Positions 8,250-17,301 of a stretch of DNA of 64,000 bases are shown here, piece by piece. The DNA is from CAZZHG01 sp964653655 (GTDB lineage: Bacteria > Bdellovibrionota > FAC87 > UBA2466). Numbering within the stretch: position 1 is the first letter of the stretch; each line of letters begins with the position of its first letter. The stretch lies in NCBI GenBank assembly GCA_964653655.1, contig CAZZHG010000006.1, positions 19,033 through 83,032 of the forward strand. The letters run 5' to 3'. Both the position numbers and the translations under genes were made by a program. The notes beneath the pieces were generated by a model. That model did no database searches. It worked only from the letters and a program-made list of their open reading frames with translations, and was not told the origin of the DNA.

Positions 8250-10058
8250 TTGGCGAAGAACTTTTTCTCCGATTATCCGGAGCGCGTCGAGCTACTCACC
8301 AAATACTCCAGCGTCCGCCACTTGGCTTTCCCCTTGGAGCAGGCCTTCGGCGAGGAGGGCTATTACAAGACTCCCGAAGAGGCCATGGACTTCTATAAGG
8401 GAGCCTTGGACGAAATCGGAAAATTCGCGGCGAACGAAGTGGCCCCGACCGCGGCGCAGATCGACGAAGAGGGCGCGAAGCTCGTCGACGGCGACGTGAA
8501 GCTTCCCGACGCGCTACTCGGGCATTTGCGCCGATGCAACGACCTCGGAATGTTCTCCGCGAACGTCGCGAGAAAGCACGGCGGTCTCAATCTTCCCCGC
8601 TCCGTTTCGATGATGGCCCTCGAGCTTTTCGCCCAGGCCTGTCCGAATACGGCGCTGACGCTTGCCTGCTTCTCGATGGCCGACTTCATCCAGCTCTACG
8701 GCAACGACCAGCAGCGGGAGTGGCTGCTTCCGAAAGTGATGACGAACGAGTGGCAGACCTCGATGGCTCTCACGGAGCCCGGCGCCGGATCCGACCTCGG
8801 AAAGCTGCGCACCTCGGCGGTAAATAAAGGCGACCACTGGGTCATCAACGGCACGAAGCAGTTCATCACGAACGGCAACAGCGACGTTACCTTCGCGCTC
8901 GTGCGCACGGATCCGAAGAGCTCGGGCCTGAAAGGGCTCTCCGTCATGATCGTCCCGAAGTTCGTGGACGGAAAACGCAACGTGAAGGTTCCCAAGATCG
9001 AGCACAAGGTTTGCCTGCATTCCTCGCCGACCTGCGAGCTGCTTTTCGAAAATTCCATCGGATACCTGATGGGGCCGGAAGGCGAAGGCTTCAAAGTGAT
9101 GGCGGATCTCATGAACGGCGCGCGGCTCGCGATGGGAGCGCTCGCCGTCGGAATTTCGACCGCCGCCATTCAGGAAGCCAAAGCCTACGGCAAGAACCGC
9201 GTTACGATGGGCAAGCCCATCCTCCATCACCCGATGGTGGCCGACATGGTTTACGAGATGGAAGTCGAGACGCGCGCCATCCGCGCGATGGTGATGGAGG
9301 CCGCGTGCGCCGCCGACTGGATGTACATCGCTAAACAGAAGGGCGACGAGTCGGCCTACCGGAAATGGAAGACCCGCTACCGCCGGCTCACTCCGCTCGT
9401 GAAGTACATGGCGTCGGAACGGGCCATCGTGCATGCGAGAAACGCGGTGCAGATCTTCGGCGGCTACGGTGTTTGCAAGGAATACCCGGTCGAACGCCTG
9501 CTCCGCGAAACGCTTATTTATCCGATTTACGAAGGCACCTCTCAGATCCAGTCGCTCATGGTGCTCAAAGACACCTTGAAGGACGTCGCCCGGCACTCGG
9601 GCGGGTTCCTCGGTTCTCTGGCGGGTGCCTGGGCCGAATCCAAGATGGCGCGCGATCCGGTGAAGTCTTATCTGCTTCAGGCGCGTAACGAGCTCAATCA
9701 AGGCATCCGCCACATCATGACGAGCATTCTGAAGGACAAGTTCAAGTCCGATATCGAGTCGCTCAAGCAAAGCAAGATTCAGGAGTTCCTGAAGCTTTTC
9801 TCGGCGAACCTCGTCAGTGAAAAGACCGATCTTACGGTCCCGTTCCTGTGCGCCGAAAAGTTCACCCGCATCACCTGCGACTACTATGCTCTGAAGTGCA
9901 TGGTGGACCACCACGAGCCCGGCGACAAAGAGAGCGAGAAGTGGATCAAGCGCTTCGCCGAGCTCGCGCTCCCGCGGATGCGCTACGAGAACGTCATCAT
10001 GGCCGAGCGGCTTCCGGCGACGCTCGACTATTTGAAAGAGCTTCAGGCCGAGGGATGA
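8250..10058 (+). CDS. Acyl-CoA dehydrogenase (DmdC-like, about 600 residues)
   Basis: 602 residues from a TTG start at 8250 with AGAAAGGA upstream; an in-frame TTG at 8208 would add 14 residues. Motifs: MALTEPGAGSDLG (substrate/FAD region), FITNGNSD, IFGGYGVCKEYPVERLLRE, and IYEGTSQIQ, which carries the catalytic glutamate and FAD contacts. The length exceeds the usual 380 residues because of the extra C-terminal helical domain seen in DmdC/FadE-like enzymes. Role: FAD-dependent alpha,beta-dehydrogenation of an acyl-CoA, passing electrons to ETF. Substrate chain length cannot be told. The stop overlaps the ATG of the next gene (ATGA). Confidence 0.93.
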   Translation: MAKNFFSDYPERVELLTKYSSVRHLAFPLEQAFGEEGYYKTPEEAMDFYKGALDEIGKFAANEVAPTAAQIDEEGAKLVDGDVKLPDALLGHLRRCNDLGMFSANVARKHGGLNLPRSVSMMALELFAQACPNTALTLACFSMADFIQLYGNDQQREWLLPKVMTNEWQTSMALTEPGAGSDLGKLRTSAVNKGDHWVINGTKQFITNGNSDVTFALVRTDPKSSGLKGLSVMIVPKFVDGKRNVKVPKIEHKVCLHSSPTCELLFENSIGYLMGPEGEGFKVMADLMNGARLAMGALAVGISTAAIQEAKAYGKNRVTMGKPILHHPMVADMVYEMEVETRAIRAMVMEAACAADWMYIAKQKGDESAYRKWKTRYRRLTPLVKYMASERAIVHARNAVQIFGGYGVCKEYPVERLLRETLIYPIYEGTSQIQSLMVLKDTLKDVARHSGGFLGSLAGAWAESKMARDPVKSYLLQARNELNQGIRHIMTSILKDKFKSDIESLKQSKIQEFLKLFSANLVSEKTDLTVPFLCAEKFTRITCDYYALKCMVDHHEPGDKESEKWIKRFAELALPRMRYENVIMAERLPATLDYLKELQAEG

Positions 10059-10870
10059 AGTGGTTCCGGTTCGCTCTGTTCGCCCTCGTTCTCGGTTGCG
10101 TGAGCCGCACTCTTCCCGAGGCCCGCTTCGCCCAGAGCCAGACTCTCGCCGGCGGGCAGCTCAACGTCGTTCCGGCCGATCCCGATAAGCTCAACTTCGT
10201 CGCCGTCGGAGACCTTCACGTAAAGGGCGGAGACGTCTCGCGCCTTTCCCGGATTCTCGACGGGGCCACGGCCGCGGGCGATGACTTGGTCGTTCTGCTC
10301 GGCGACATCGTGGATACCGGGGAAATTTCCGACGTCGAAGCCGTGTGGCAAACCATTCGGGACAAGGGCTGGGACGGGCGGGTGGCGGCGGTAATCGGCA
10401 ATCACGACATTTTTCACGGGGGCTGGGAGCCGTGGACCGCGAACGCAGGCCCGAGCCATTACACTTTCACGGTCGGGAACCAAAACTTCATCGTTCTCGA
10501 TACGGCGGACGGGACGCTTGGAGAAACGCAGACCCAGTGGCTGGAGGAACAGCTCGCCTCTTTTCCGAATGGACGGCGGTTTCTGTTGTCCCATTACCTG
10601 CCGGTCGTTCCCGGCGTGAGGACTTATTTGCGGCTCTCCGACGAGCAGGAGGCTTTGCGGGTACGGGCCATCGCTCACCGGTACGGGGTTTCCGCTTGGC
10701 TCGGGGGTCACTACCATAGTTACGTTACGGGGATAGTGGACGGGGTCCGCTACGTCGTGGCGGGCGGGGGCGGCGGGCGTCGCATGCCGCCCGTGCTGAA
10801 CTACTTCTACGTCAGGGTCAAAGTGAATGGGGAAGAAGTGACGACTGAAATGGTGCCGATACCGTGGTGA
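10055..10870 (+). CDS. Metallophosphoesterase, lipoprotein
   Basis: 271 residues. The N-terminus is a signal ending in LVLGC, a lipobox. The calcineurin-like metallophosphoesterase blocks appear in order: VGDLHVKGGD, LGDIVDTGE, VIGNHDIFHGG, LLSHYLPV and GGHYHSY, i.e. DxH, GDxxD, GNHD, H and GHxH. It should bind two divalent metals and hydrolyse phosphomonoesters or diesters in the periplasm. The start ATG overlaps the stop of the acyl-CoA dehydrogenase gene, and its own end overlaps the next gene, so the three are co-translated. The substrate is unknown. Confidence 0.9.
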   Translation: MKWFRFALFALVLGCVSRTLPEARFAQSQTLAGGQLNVVPADPDKLNFVAVGDLHVKGGDVSRLSRILDGATAAGDDLVVLLGDIVDTGEISDVEAVWQTIRDKGWDGRVAAVIGNHDIFHGGWEPWTANAGPSHYTFTVGNQNFIVLDTADGTLGETQTQWLEEQLASFPNGRRFLLSHYLPVVPGVRTYLRLSDEQEALRVRAIAHRYGVSAWLGGHYHSYVTGIVDGVRYVVAGGGGGRRMPPVLNYFYVRVKVNGEEVTTEMVPIPW

Positions 10871-12300
10871 AGTTCATTCTAATTGCGGCGGGTCTCGCCG
10901 CGGCCTCGGCCCACGGGTTGTCCCTCGATTGGCGCGTGAGCCGGGTGCACGGGCTCGTGAATTTCGCCGAGACTATATCGGGCGATGCCCACCGTTCCCG
11001 ATCGCTGAAGGAAGCGTTCGACCAGAGTCCGACCGCCGCCGCCTTCCAGGGAGCCATCGAGCGTTTCAAAAAGGCGAGGGCCCGGCACGAGGTGGGCTGG
11101 ACGTTTCCGGGTTATCCCGTCGATCGGGCGGTGGGCCAGACGCTCGAGAAGCTCGTGCTCATTCAGAGCGCTTTCTCCGTGGACCTGGAAGATTTCGGCC
11201 GCCGGGTGTTCGGCTACGTGCCTCCGGCGGATCAGATGGCGTATTTGGCCGCCCTGAAAGAGATCGACCCGGCCTACGAATCGCTCGTATGGGCGCCCAG
11301 TTTTTCGAAACTCACCGCTCAGAGAAATCGGCTCGTCGAAATGGCGAAAGACAAGAATATGGCGGGGCTCTTCGATAAAGCGGCGGCCTTCTACCGGGCG
11401 CAGTGGCCGGAAAGCCTGCCGCTCACCATCGCCCTCTATCCGATTCCAGGGGCGACCGGGCACGGTAGCGCCGAGTCCATCGACGGGCTGGAATCGCTCG
11501 GAGTCTTCGTGGATCGGGAGGACGGCGGCGAGCCCTTCGGCGTTCTCTTTCACGAGCTTTGCCACTCCTTGTACGAAGCGCAGACGGCGGCGTTTCAGGT
11601 GGAGTGGGAAGGCTGGTTCCGTTCGGGGCGCTCGGAGTCGGCGGACCCTGCTTACGGTTTGATCAACGAGGCCCTCGCCACCGCCCTCGGAAACGGCTGG
11701 GCCCAGGAGAAGGCCGGCAAGGCGCGGTCCGGCTCGTGGTACGACAACGCCTACATCGACAAGTACGCGAAGGAGATTTATCCGCTCGTGAAGGCGTACG
11801 TGGAAGTTCCGAAGCCCGTCGACAAGGAGTTCGTCCAGAAAGCGATCGCCGCATTCGACAAGGCCGTTCCCGGCGCCGCGTACGACTACGCTTTTCGGCT
11901 TCGCCGCGCGGTGCTTGCGGTCGACGGAAAAATGGAGCCGGTGCGCCGGGAGCTGAGGAAGCGTTTCAACGTCGCAAGTTTAGAGAGCGCGAGCTCGGTC
12001 GACTCCGGTCTCGAGGAAATCAAGAAGTCTTGGTCCACCGCGATTGTGGTGGTGGGGCGGGATTCCATTTCGGAGCTGGGCAAGGTGGAGAAAGCCATCC
12101 CCGGCCTGAAGGTGCCTTGGGCCGCGCTTCGGGGACGCAGCGGGCCCGTCGTGTTCGCATCCTATCTGAATCACCGGCCGGTGCTTTTGATTCGGGCAGA
12201 CGGCGAAAAAGAAATCGCCGAGGCGTTCCATCGGATCAGCCGCCAGAAGCGCATAGAGGCAAAAGCCTCCTTCCTGTTGCCGGTCAGCGAGAAAACCTGA
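10864..12300 (+). CDS. Secreted HExxH putative metallopeptidase, unknown family
   Basis: 478 residues from GTG at 10864 (a second GTG follows at 10867). A signal peptide ends around AAASAHG. Near residue 230 is VLFHELCHSLYEAQ, an HExxH site. About 35 residues later NEALATALGNGW offers a downstream Glu in the position of a gluzincin third ligand. The C-terminal third (IVVVGRDSISELGKVEKAIPG) looks like a separate alpha/beta domain. No family name is assigned. It overlaps the metallophosphoesterase gene by seven bases and is the last gene of that operon. The 3' end overlaps the convergent outer-membrane gene by 17 bases. Confidence 0.75.
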   Translation: MVKFILIAAGLAAASAHGLSLDWRVSRVHGLVNFAETISGDAHRSRSLKEAFDQSPTAAAFQGAIERFKKARARHEVGWTFPGYPVDRAVGQTLEKLVLIQSAFSVDLEDFGRRVFGYVPPADQMAYLAALKEIDPAYESLVWAPSFSKLTAQRNRLVEMAKDKNMAGLFDKAAAFYRAQWPESLPLTIALYPIPGATGHGSAESIDGLESLGVFVDREDGGEPFGVLFHELCHSLYEAQTAAFQVEWEGWFRSGRSESADPAYGLINEALATALGNGWAQEKAGKARSGSWYDNAYIDKYAKEIYPLVKAYVEVPKPVDKEFVQKAIAAFDKAVPGAAYDYAFRLRRAVLAVDGKMEPVRRELRKRFNVASLESASSVDSGLEEIKKSWSTAIVVVGRDSISELGKVEKAIPGLKVPWAALRGRSGPVVFASYLNHRPVLLIRADGEKEIAEAFHRISRQKRIEAKASFLLPVSEKT

Positions 12301-12976
12301 CTTCGGCCCCGACGACGAGCTCGTCCAGGCGCCCGAATCCTAAAAGCATCTGATAACGCGCGTACGCACGCCAAACGTCTCCCGGAGCCGGTACGTGATC
12401 GACGGCCGCCTGGAAGAACGGCCCGTTCAAATTGTAGACCTCGTACTCGTCGAAGGACGCCGTCTCGAACTGAGCCCGCCAGAAATCCGAAAAATGATAG
12501 CGAAGGCCGAAGCGAAAGAGGAAATCGTGCTCGCGTTCGGACTGGGATCCTGGGATCGGAAGCACGCTGATTCCGGAGGCCTGGGAAAATCGTTCGTACC
12601 ACCCGAAGGCCCCGTACACGTCGAAGTTTCCGACGACCGGCGTGTCGAAAGCGGCCTTCGCCGTGAGCCCCGTCCAGCCGGCCCCGAAGGTAGGCATTAC
12701 GGCGTGAAAGAGAGTCGTCTCGATTTTCAAAACGGGCCAAAGCGGAAAGTAGGCGATGCCCGCCTGGTAGACGAGGTGACGGATTTGCGTCGGAGAGAAG
12801 GCCATCTGCGCCGCGAAGGTGTAAGGAAGATTGGGGGTAAGCTCGTTTTGGTAGCGTACGCCGGGGGAGAGAGAGTCCGGATGGGAGGGCGAGAAGCGAA
12901 GCCGCAGATCCCACGCCGTTTCCCCCGCGAACGCGGCAGTGGCGAGACAGAGAAGCGCGAGAAGCCTAAGCCCCAC
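12284..12976 (-). CDS. Predicted outer-membrane beta-barrel protein, unknown function
   Basis: 230 residues with signal peptide (LLALLCLATAAFAGE). The mature part consists of alternating polar/aromatic strands such as FLFRFGLRYHFSDFWRAQF and RAYARYQMLLGFG and ends in VVGAEVRFSR, consistent with an outer-membrane barrel of about ten strands. No enzyme motif is visible. The GTG start overlaps the end of the threonine ammonia-lyase gene by 11 bases, so the two are probably co-transcribed although their functions look unrelated. The name rests on amino-acid pattern only. Confidence 0.6.
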   Translation of the reverse strand: MGLRLLALLCLATAAFAGETAWDLRLRFSPSHPDSLSPGVRYQNELTPNLPYTFAAQMAFSPTQIRHLVYQAGIAYFPLWPVLKIETTLFHAVMPTFGAGWTGLTAKAAFDTPVVGNFDVYGAFGWYERFSQASGISVLPIPGSQSEREHDFLFRFGLRYHFSDFWRAQFETASFDEYEVYNLNGPFFQAAVDHVPAPGDVWRAYARYQMLLGFGRLDELVVGAEVRFSR

Positions 12977-14180
12977 GTTGCACCTGATAGCCCTTGTCTT
13001 TCAACGTCGAGAGAAGCTCTTGCGTGTGCTCTTCTCCGCGTGTCTGGAGGAGAAATTCCACCATCGTCTCGCCGAGCCGCTGGCGCAAAGACTCGCGCTG
13101 GTGAAACACCTGCAGAATGTTGGCTTTGGATTTGGCAAGCACCTCCGTCACGGCGAGAAGGCCGCCCGGGCGATCGGAAACCGTGACGTCGACCCGCACC
13201 AGCCGTCCCTGCTCGACGAGGCCGCGCTGAAGCACTCCGGATAGAGCGAAGAGATCGATGTTTCCGCCCGACAGCACGAGCGCGATCCGTTTTTCCGGAA
13301 TGAGATTTTCCAAGATCGCGGCGAGGGGCAGCGCGCCGGCTCCCTCAACCACCATTTTGCCGTGCTCGGCGATGAGGGAAATCGCGTGCGCGATGGACTC
13401 TTCGGAAATCTGAAGGATGTCGTCTACGCCCGCCCGAAGGCGCTCCACCATCTCGGCGTTCGCCCGTTTCGTGGCCACGCCCTCGGCGAGCGTCGGAATG
13501 ACGGGTTCCTCCTGGGCCGTGCCCGAGTGAAAGGACTTCCAGACGGAAGGGGCGTTCTTCGCGGTGACGCCGTAAATTTTCACCTCCGGCCGTTTGGCTC
13601 TGAGTGCCGTCGAAATTCCCGAAATCAGCCCGCCACCGCCGACGCTGACCACCACCGCTTCCACGTCGGCGAACTGCGGTTCTTCGAGAAGTTCCAGTCC
13701 GACCGTGCCCTGGCCCGCGATGATGAGCGGATCGCGGAAGGGATGGACGAAAAGGTAGCCGTGCTTTTTCGAGAGCTCCGTCGCGTGCTCGAAGGCCTCG
13801 TCGTAGACTTCGCCGACCTGTTCGACGTGGGCGCCGTAGCGTTTCGTGTTCTGAACCTTCAAGTTCGGTGTGGTCGTCGGCATCACGATCGTCGCCTTGA
13901 TGCCAAGCTTCTGGCAGATCGCGGCGACTCCCTGAGCGTGGTTTCCGGCGGAGGCGGCGACAACGCCGGCTTTCTTCGCCGTGGCGAGGTTCGCCAGTAC
14001 GCAGTTGGCGGCGCCTCTGATTTTGAAAGAGCCGGTGAATTGAAACATCTCGCACTTGAGATAGATGTCGCGGCTGACGGTTCGGCTCAAAAATTCCGAG
14101 GGCACGAAGGGAGTGCGGATGGTGTAAGGGGCGATGGCGCGCCGGGCGTTTTCGATTTCAGCTAAGGTGATGGGCGTCAA
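12966..14180 (-). CDS. ilvA: Threonine ammonia-lyase (PLP enzyme with C-terminal ACT domain)
   Basis: 404 residues. The PLP lysine motif QFTGSFKIRGA is at about residue 50, ASAGNHAQGVA further on, and the phosphate-binding glycine loop SVGGGGLISG near residue 180. LVLSGGNIDL ends the catalytic domain. The last 75 residues (VRVDVTVSDRPGGLLAVTEVL) form one ACT-type regulatory domain. This is the medium-length form; E. coli IlvA has about 514 residues and two ACT-like domains. It deaminates threonine to 2-oxobutanoate, the first step to isoleucine. The start is TTG with GGGAGGGGACC just upstream. No isoleucine-operon neighbours are present. Confidence 0.92.
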   Translation of the reverse strand: MTPITLAEIENARRAIAPYTIRTPFVPSEFLSRTVSRDIYLKCEMFQFTGSFKIRGAANCVLANLATAKKAGVVAASAGNHAQGVAAICQKLGIKATIVMPTTTPNLKVQNTKRYGAHVEQVGEVYDEAFEHATELSKKHGYLFVHPFRDPLIIAGQGTVGLELLEEPQFADVEAVVVSVGGGGLISGISTALRAKRPEVKIYGVTAKNAPSVWKSFHSGTAQEEPVIPTLAEGVATKRANAEMVERLRAGVDDILQISEESIAHAISLIAEHGKMVVEGAGALPLAAILENLIPEKRIALVLSGGNIDLFALSGVLQRGLVEQGRLVRVDVTVSDRPGGLLAVTEVLAKSKANILQVFHQRESLRQRLGETMVEFLLQTRGEEHTQELLSTLKDKGYQVQRGA

Positions 14181-14237
14181 GGTCCCCTCCCGAGGTGTTT
14201 CCCAGGAGGATAGTCCAGGTTGAGAGCTTAGGCTAGG

Positions 14238-14645
14238 TCAAGGCTGGACGATGACCATCACGTTGCAGGAGGCCGTATGGCCCGCTGAATCGGCCACGGG
14301 AATGCGGCGGCTTACCTGCTGGAGTGAGCCGCTCGTATTGGTGATGGAGCCGGAAATCGTGGTGCCCGAAGCGTCGAGACCGGTATCCACACCGACGATG
14401 GTGTACGGCGCGGTTCCGCCGCTGAACATGACTCGGACGTTGAAGGCGACGCCGGATTGGACCGTACCGGATTCGGCGGCCGCGGCACACATGAAGCCGT
14501 TGCTGTTTTGAAGAGTGGAGTCTCCGCCGGTGGCGGTTTCGCCGTCGGCGAAATGGGGGCGAAGGGCGTCCTTACCACTCTCGGCGCAGGCCGAGAGCCA
14601 AAGGGCCAACAATAGAAGGATGCTGAATCTTGTGGCGCGGACCAT
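14238..14645 (-). CDS. Small lipoprotein with one Cys-bracketed Ig-like domain
   Basis: 135 residues; ATG at 14645 with GGGGGAAGAT upstream. The signal ends in the lipobox LSAC. The mature domain begins at a Cys in NGFMCAAAAESG and ends DSAGHTASCNVMVIVQP. Its centre, GSITNTSGS, closely resembles GSITHTGSS in the first domain of the protein encoded just upstream (14810-17005), which also ends with a T-A-x-C motif. It therefore looks like a stand-alone copy of that domain, probably closed by a disulfide and exposed on the cell surface or in the periplasm. Function unknown. Confidence 0.7.
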   Translation of the reverse strand: MVRATRFSILLLLALWLSACAESGKDALRPHFADGETATGGDSTLQNSNGFMCAAAAESGTVQSGVAFNVRVMFSGGTAPYTIVGVDTGLDASGTTISGSITNTSGSLQQVSRRIPVADSAGHTASCNVMVIVQP

Positions 14646-14809
14646 ATCTTCCCCCTGGTACACCCCCTAATAGTGCAAGCCACGGGCCGCGCCGTTTTGA
14701 GCCTGGCGGTGTAGCCAGACTGTCAACACATAGGACAGTTAGAGGCCTTGTCCCATGATTTCAGAGAGATATAGAAAACCCCGCTGTCTGTATAGGTGAC
14801 AGTGATTTC

Positions 14810-17005
14810 TTACAGGCCGCCGGCGCCCGCGCCCACGAACATGCCCAGAGAGTGGGTGTACGTGTAGGGCACGAGGTTCAGCTTCTGCGAGTGAGTGAAG
14901 AAGTCTCCCACGCGCAGGTAGCTGCCGTAGCCGTCGTTCGGCATCGCGGTGCCAGGCACCACGAAGATGTCCGAGCGTCCGTCGCCGTCGATGTCGCCGG
15001 CCGCGACGCGGATTCCGCCGTCGTAGGCGAAACCGTAAGGCGCCGGCTTGTAGGCCTGCACCGCGCCGGTCGCGCCGCTGTAGATGTAGATGGAGCGCTT
15101 GTAATTCGCTCCGTCCGAAGGCGATTTCGTGTCGAGAGACGTGAGGATGTCGGCCTTGCCGTCGAGATCCACGTCGCCCGCCGCGATGAAGGCGCCGCTC
15201 TTGAGGGGCGCGTCGCCCGCTTCCAGTAGCGCCGAGAAAGAGTGCAAGGTGGTGAAGGTGGGCAGAGCCGCTCCGCTATAAACCTTCACGACCGCTCCGC
15301 CTTCCGCGCCCGGAATGGCGAGGATGTCGGCGAGCCCGTCTCCGTTCACGTCGCCCGAAGCGACGCGAACTCCGTAGTTGCCGGTTGCGCCGAAGGGCTG
15401 AACCGCGTTCTGGAGCACCGGTGTGCCGGTGGAGATGTTGTAAACCTTGATCCAGCTGCCGCTTTTGCCGGCCGCGTACTGGGCGTCCTGGCCGACGATG
15501 ATTTCCGCCTTGCCGTCGCCGTTCACGTCGCCGCCGGCGACGAAAACGCCGCCGTTGCCGTCCGGATGGCTCGGAAGCGGATTGAAATCATAAAGCACCG
15601 TCGAAAGATTGCGTCCGTCGCGCACGACGACCCGGTAGATCGGATTCGAAGCGTTTACGAGGTCCTTGCCGGAGCCGACGATGAGATCCGCGATTCCGTC
15701 GCCGTTGACGTCGGCGCGGGCCACGCGGGCGCCCATGTGGCTCGTGTCCGGAACCGAGGCCGAAGCTCCGTAGAGCGGGGCCGCTCCGGTGTACGTATTG
15801 ATGCTCAAGACGCTCGACTGATCCGGGCTCACCGCGAACTGCCCCGCCGGATTCGCCTGGTGGCGGGCGACGCAGCTGCCGCGGACCGTGCCGGCGGCGT
15901 TACGGTAGTTAACCGTAACCGTATGCAGGCCGGGATTACGGAAGCGAACCTTGCGCTCGAGCGTGGAAGGCCGCGCGATGGCCGGCAAATCGTCGATAAG
16001 CGAGCTCGATTGAATTCCGGGAAGGCTCTCGGCGAGACCCGCGATTTCAAAAGGACCGCCGGAGACGTAAGAGGGTACGACCACCTTGAGGTTCGTGAGC
16101 GTGCCGGCGATGCCGGGGCTCGGGCTCATCACGATGTCGCAAGTGTTGGTGCTCGGCTGAACCGGCGTAACCGGGTACGGATAGAAACCGCCGCCGATGA
16201 ACCAGGGGGGCAAAGTACCCCAGTCCCAGCCGGGCGTGTAGCCCGCCGGGTACGAGCCGCCCACGTAGATCGGAACGCGGCAGGCGCTCGCGTCGTTACC
16301 GCTCTTCACGAGCACGGAGGCGAAACGGGTGACCGCCGTCGTGTAGGAGAAGCTGGCTTTGCTCTCCGTATTGGAAACTTTGGTGATGTAGGAGTTGTCG
16401 ATCAGTCGCTCCGCGAAGGGGCGGAAGTCGCTGAACACGTAGGTGCCGTTGCCGCCACGGCCCGTGAACTTGAAGCTCACCTGCTCGCCGGGCATCGGAA
16501 CGTTGTTCGAAGGCGTGATGTCGCAGCCGAGGCCCGAGCTCGTGTTCTGCGGGTAGACCACCACCGAGTAAGTGCAGGCGGCCGTGCGGCCGTTCGCGTC
16601 CTTGAGAGTGACGCCGCCGACACGGTTCAGAACGGAAGATCCGGTGTGGGTGATGCTGCCGAAAATCTTGATGCTCTGCCAGAAATTCTCGACCGGGCTC
16701 GTGAGGCCCTTGGTGATTTCGAGAGGCGGCGTGAACGTGCCCTGCGCGGTGATGGACACGCCGAACTGCTCCTGGCTCTGGATTACGGTGTAATCCGAGA
16801 CGATGGAGCAAGAAAAGCTGTTGGTGACGGTGCCGCTGAGGGTGAGGGTTCCGCCTTCGTTTATGTTGGCGTCGTCCCCAAATCCCGGGCATCCGAGGGT
16901 GAGGCAGCCTCGCTCGTCGCTCTCTCCTTTGCTGCAGCCGGTGAGGCCTAACAGAAAGGTAGCGCCGATCATCAAAACCAAGCTGAGAAAATTCCGTCCA
17001 CTCAT
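14810..17005 (-). CDS. Large lipoprotein: Cys-bracketed Ig-like domains plus five FG-GAP/VCBS calcium repeats
   Basis: 731 residues from ATG at 17005; the open frame upstream of this ATG is not protein-like. Lipobox LGLTGC. Residues about 25-400 hold three domains, each running from a Cys to a Cys near its end (for example RTAACTYSVVVYP, ASACRVPIYVGG). Residues about 430-731 hold five FG-GAP-type repeats with calcium-binding loops: ADVNGDGIAD, GDVNGDGKAE, GDVNGDGLAD, GDVDLDGKAD and GDIDGDGRSD. Such C-terminal half-propellers occur in secreted adhesins and integrin-like proteins. Role inferred: calcium-stabilised surface protein. The small neighbour lipoprotein is related to its N-terminal domains. 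Confidence 0.85.
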   Translation of the reverse strand: MSGRNFLSLVLMIGATFLLGLTGCSKGESDERGCLTLGCPGFGDDANINEGGTLTLSGTVTNSFSCSIVSDYTVIQSQEQFGVSITAQGTFTPPLEITKGLTSPVENFWQSIKIFGSITHTGSSVLNRVGGVTLKDANGRTAACTYSVVVYPQNTSSGLGCDITPSNNVPMPGEQVSFKFTGRGGNGTYVFSDFRPFAERLIDNSYITKVSNTESKASFSYTTAVTRFASVLVKSGNDASACRVPIYVGGSYPAGYTPGWDWGTLPPWFIGGGFYPYPVTPVQPSTNTCDIVMSPSPGIAGTLTNLKVVVPSYVSGGPFEIAGLAESLPGIQSSSLIDDLPAIARPSTLERKVRFRNPGLHTVTVNYRNAAGTVRGSCVARHQANPAGQFAVSPDQSSVLSINTYTGAAPLYGASASVPDTSHMGARVARADVNGDGIADLIVGSGKDLVNASNPIYRVVVRDGRNLSTVLYDFNPLPSHPDGNGGVFVAGGDVNGDGKAEIIVGQDAQYAAGKSGSWIKVYNISTGTPVLQNAVQPFGATGNYGVRVASGDVNGDGLADILAIPGAEGGAVVKVYSGAALPTFTTLHSFSALLEAGDAPLKSGAFIAAGDVDLDGKADILTSLDTKSPSDGANYKRSIYIYSGATGAVQAYKPAPYGFAYDGGIRVAAGDIDGDGRSDIFVVPGTAMPNDGYGSYLRVGDFFTHSQKLNLVPYTYTHSLGMFVGAGAGGL

Positions 17006-17299
17006 TGCTGACTCCCAAAGTGCAAAGCCGGGATGCTTACGTCGTCGTCCTAGTACCAAGTGCGTAAAACTGTGCTTACCGAACTGAAATGCAAGTGGGA
17101 GGCCAAGGTGTATTCTGGCGGGGTACAGGCTCAATTTCCGGGGGATTCGCGGGGTTAGGCTCGCTGACACCGGCATAACCGACGCCGGTATCCTGTCAAA
17201 AGTTGGTGCATGTGTTCTGTCTGTTTTCGGTACAGATCTCGGCGATACGGAAAGTCGGGGCTGATGCCTGCTGGCGCCCTTGGTTGACTTGCCTGGCAA
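17006..17299. other. Divergent intergenic region between the FG-GAP lipoprotein and HprK-like genes
   Basis: 294 bases without a convincing gene; it must hold the promoters of both flanking genes. The minus frame is open here but its translation is Arg/Pro-rich and has no start signals. Two inverted repeats, listed separately, lie near the plus-strand gene. No clear paired -35/-10 was found. Confidence 0.5.
17165..17198. repeat. Inverted repeat, possible terminator or operator
   Basis: ACCGGC (17169-17174) pairs with GCCGGT (17184-17189) across a nine-base loop. Outside it TGACA (17165) and TGTCA (17194) also match as arms. There is no T-run after either arm, so an operator or structured leader is as likely as a terminator. 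Confidence 0.4.
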
Positions 17300-17301
17300 G
17301 T
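17287..17301. promoter_or_regulatory. Perfect 15-base palindrome overlapping the start of the HprK-like gene
   Basis: ACTTGCC-T-GGCAAGT is an exact palindrome. Its right arm runs into the GTG start at 17300. A repressor binding here would block initiation; alternatively the RNA hairpin would hide the start codon. Function is inferred from symmetry and position only. Confidence 0.35.

Noticed and set aside
8514..9914. Long open frame antisense to the acyl-CoA dehydrogenase
   Set aside because: It mirrors the codon pattern of a clear enzyme gene; its translation is Arg/His-rich with no motif or ribosome site.
14760..14809. Possible terminator after the FG-GAP lipoprotein gene (CTGTC/GACAG then GGGGTTTT)
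   Set aside because: The stem has only five pairs and the T-run is four bases; too weak to call.
15242..16951. Open frame of 569 codons antisense to the FG-GAP lipoprotein
   Set aside because: Arises from high GC at third positions on the other strand; composition is Arg/Ala/Val-rich and the opposite frame has clear calcium-binding repeats.
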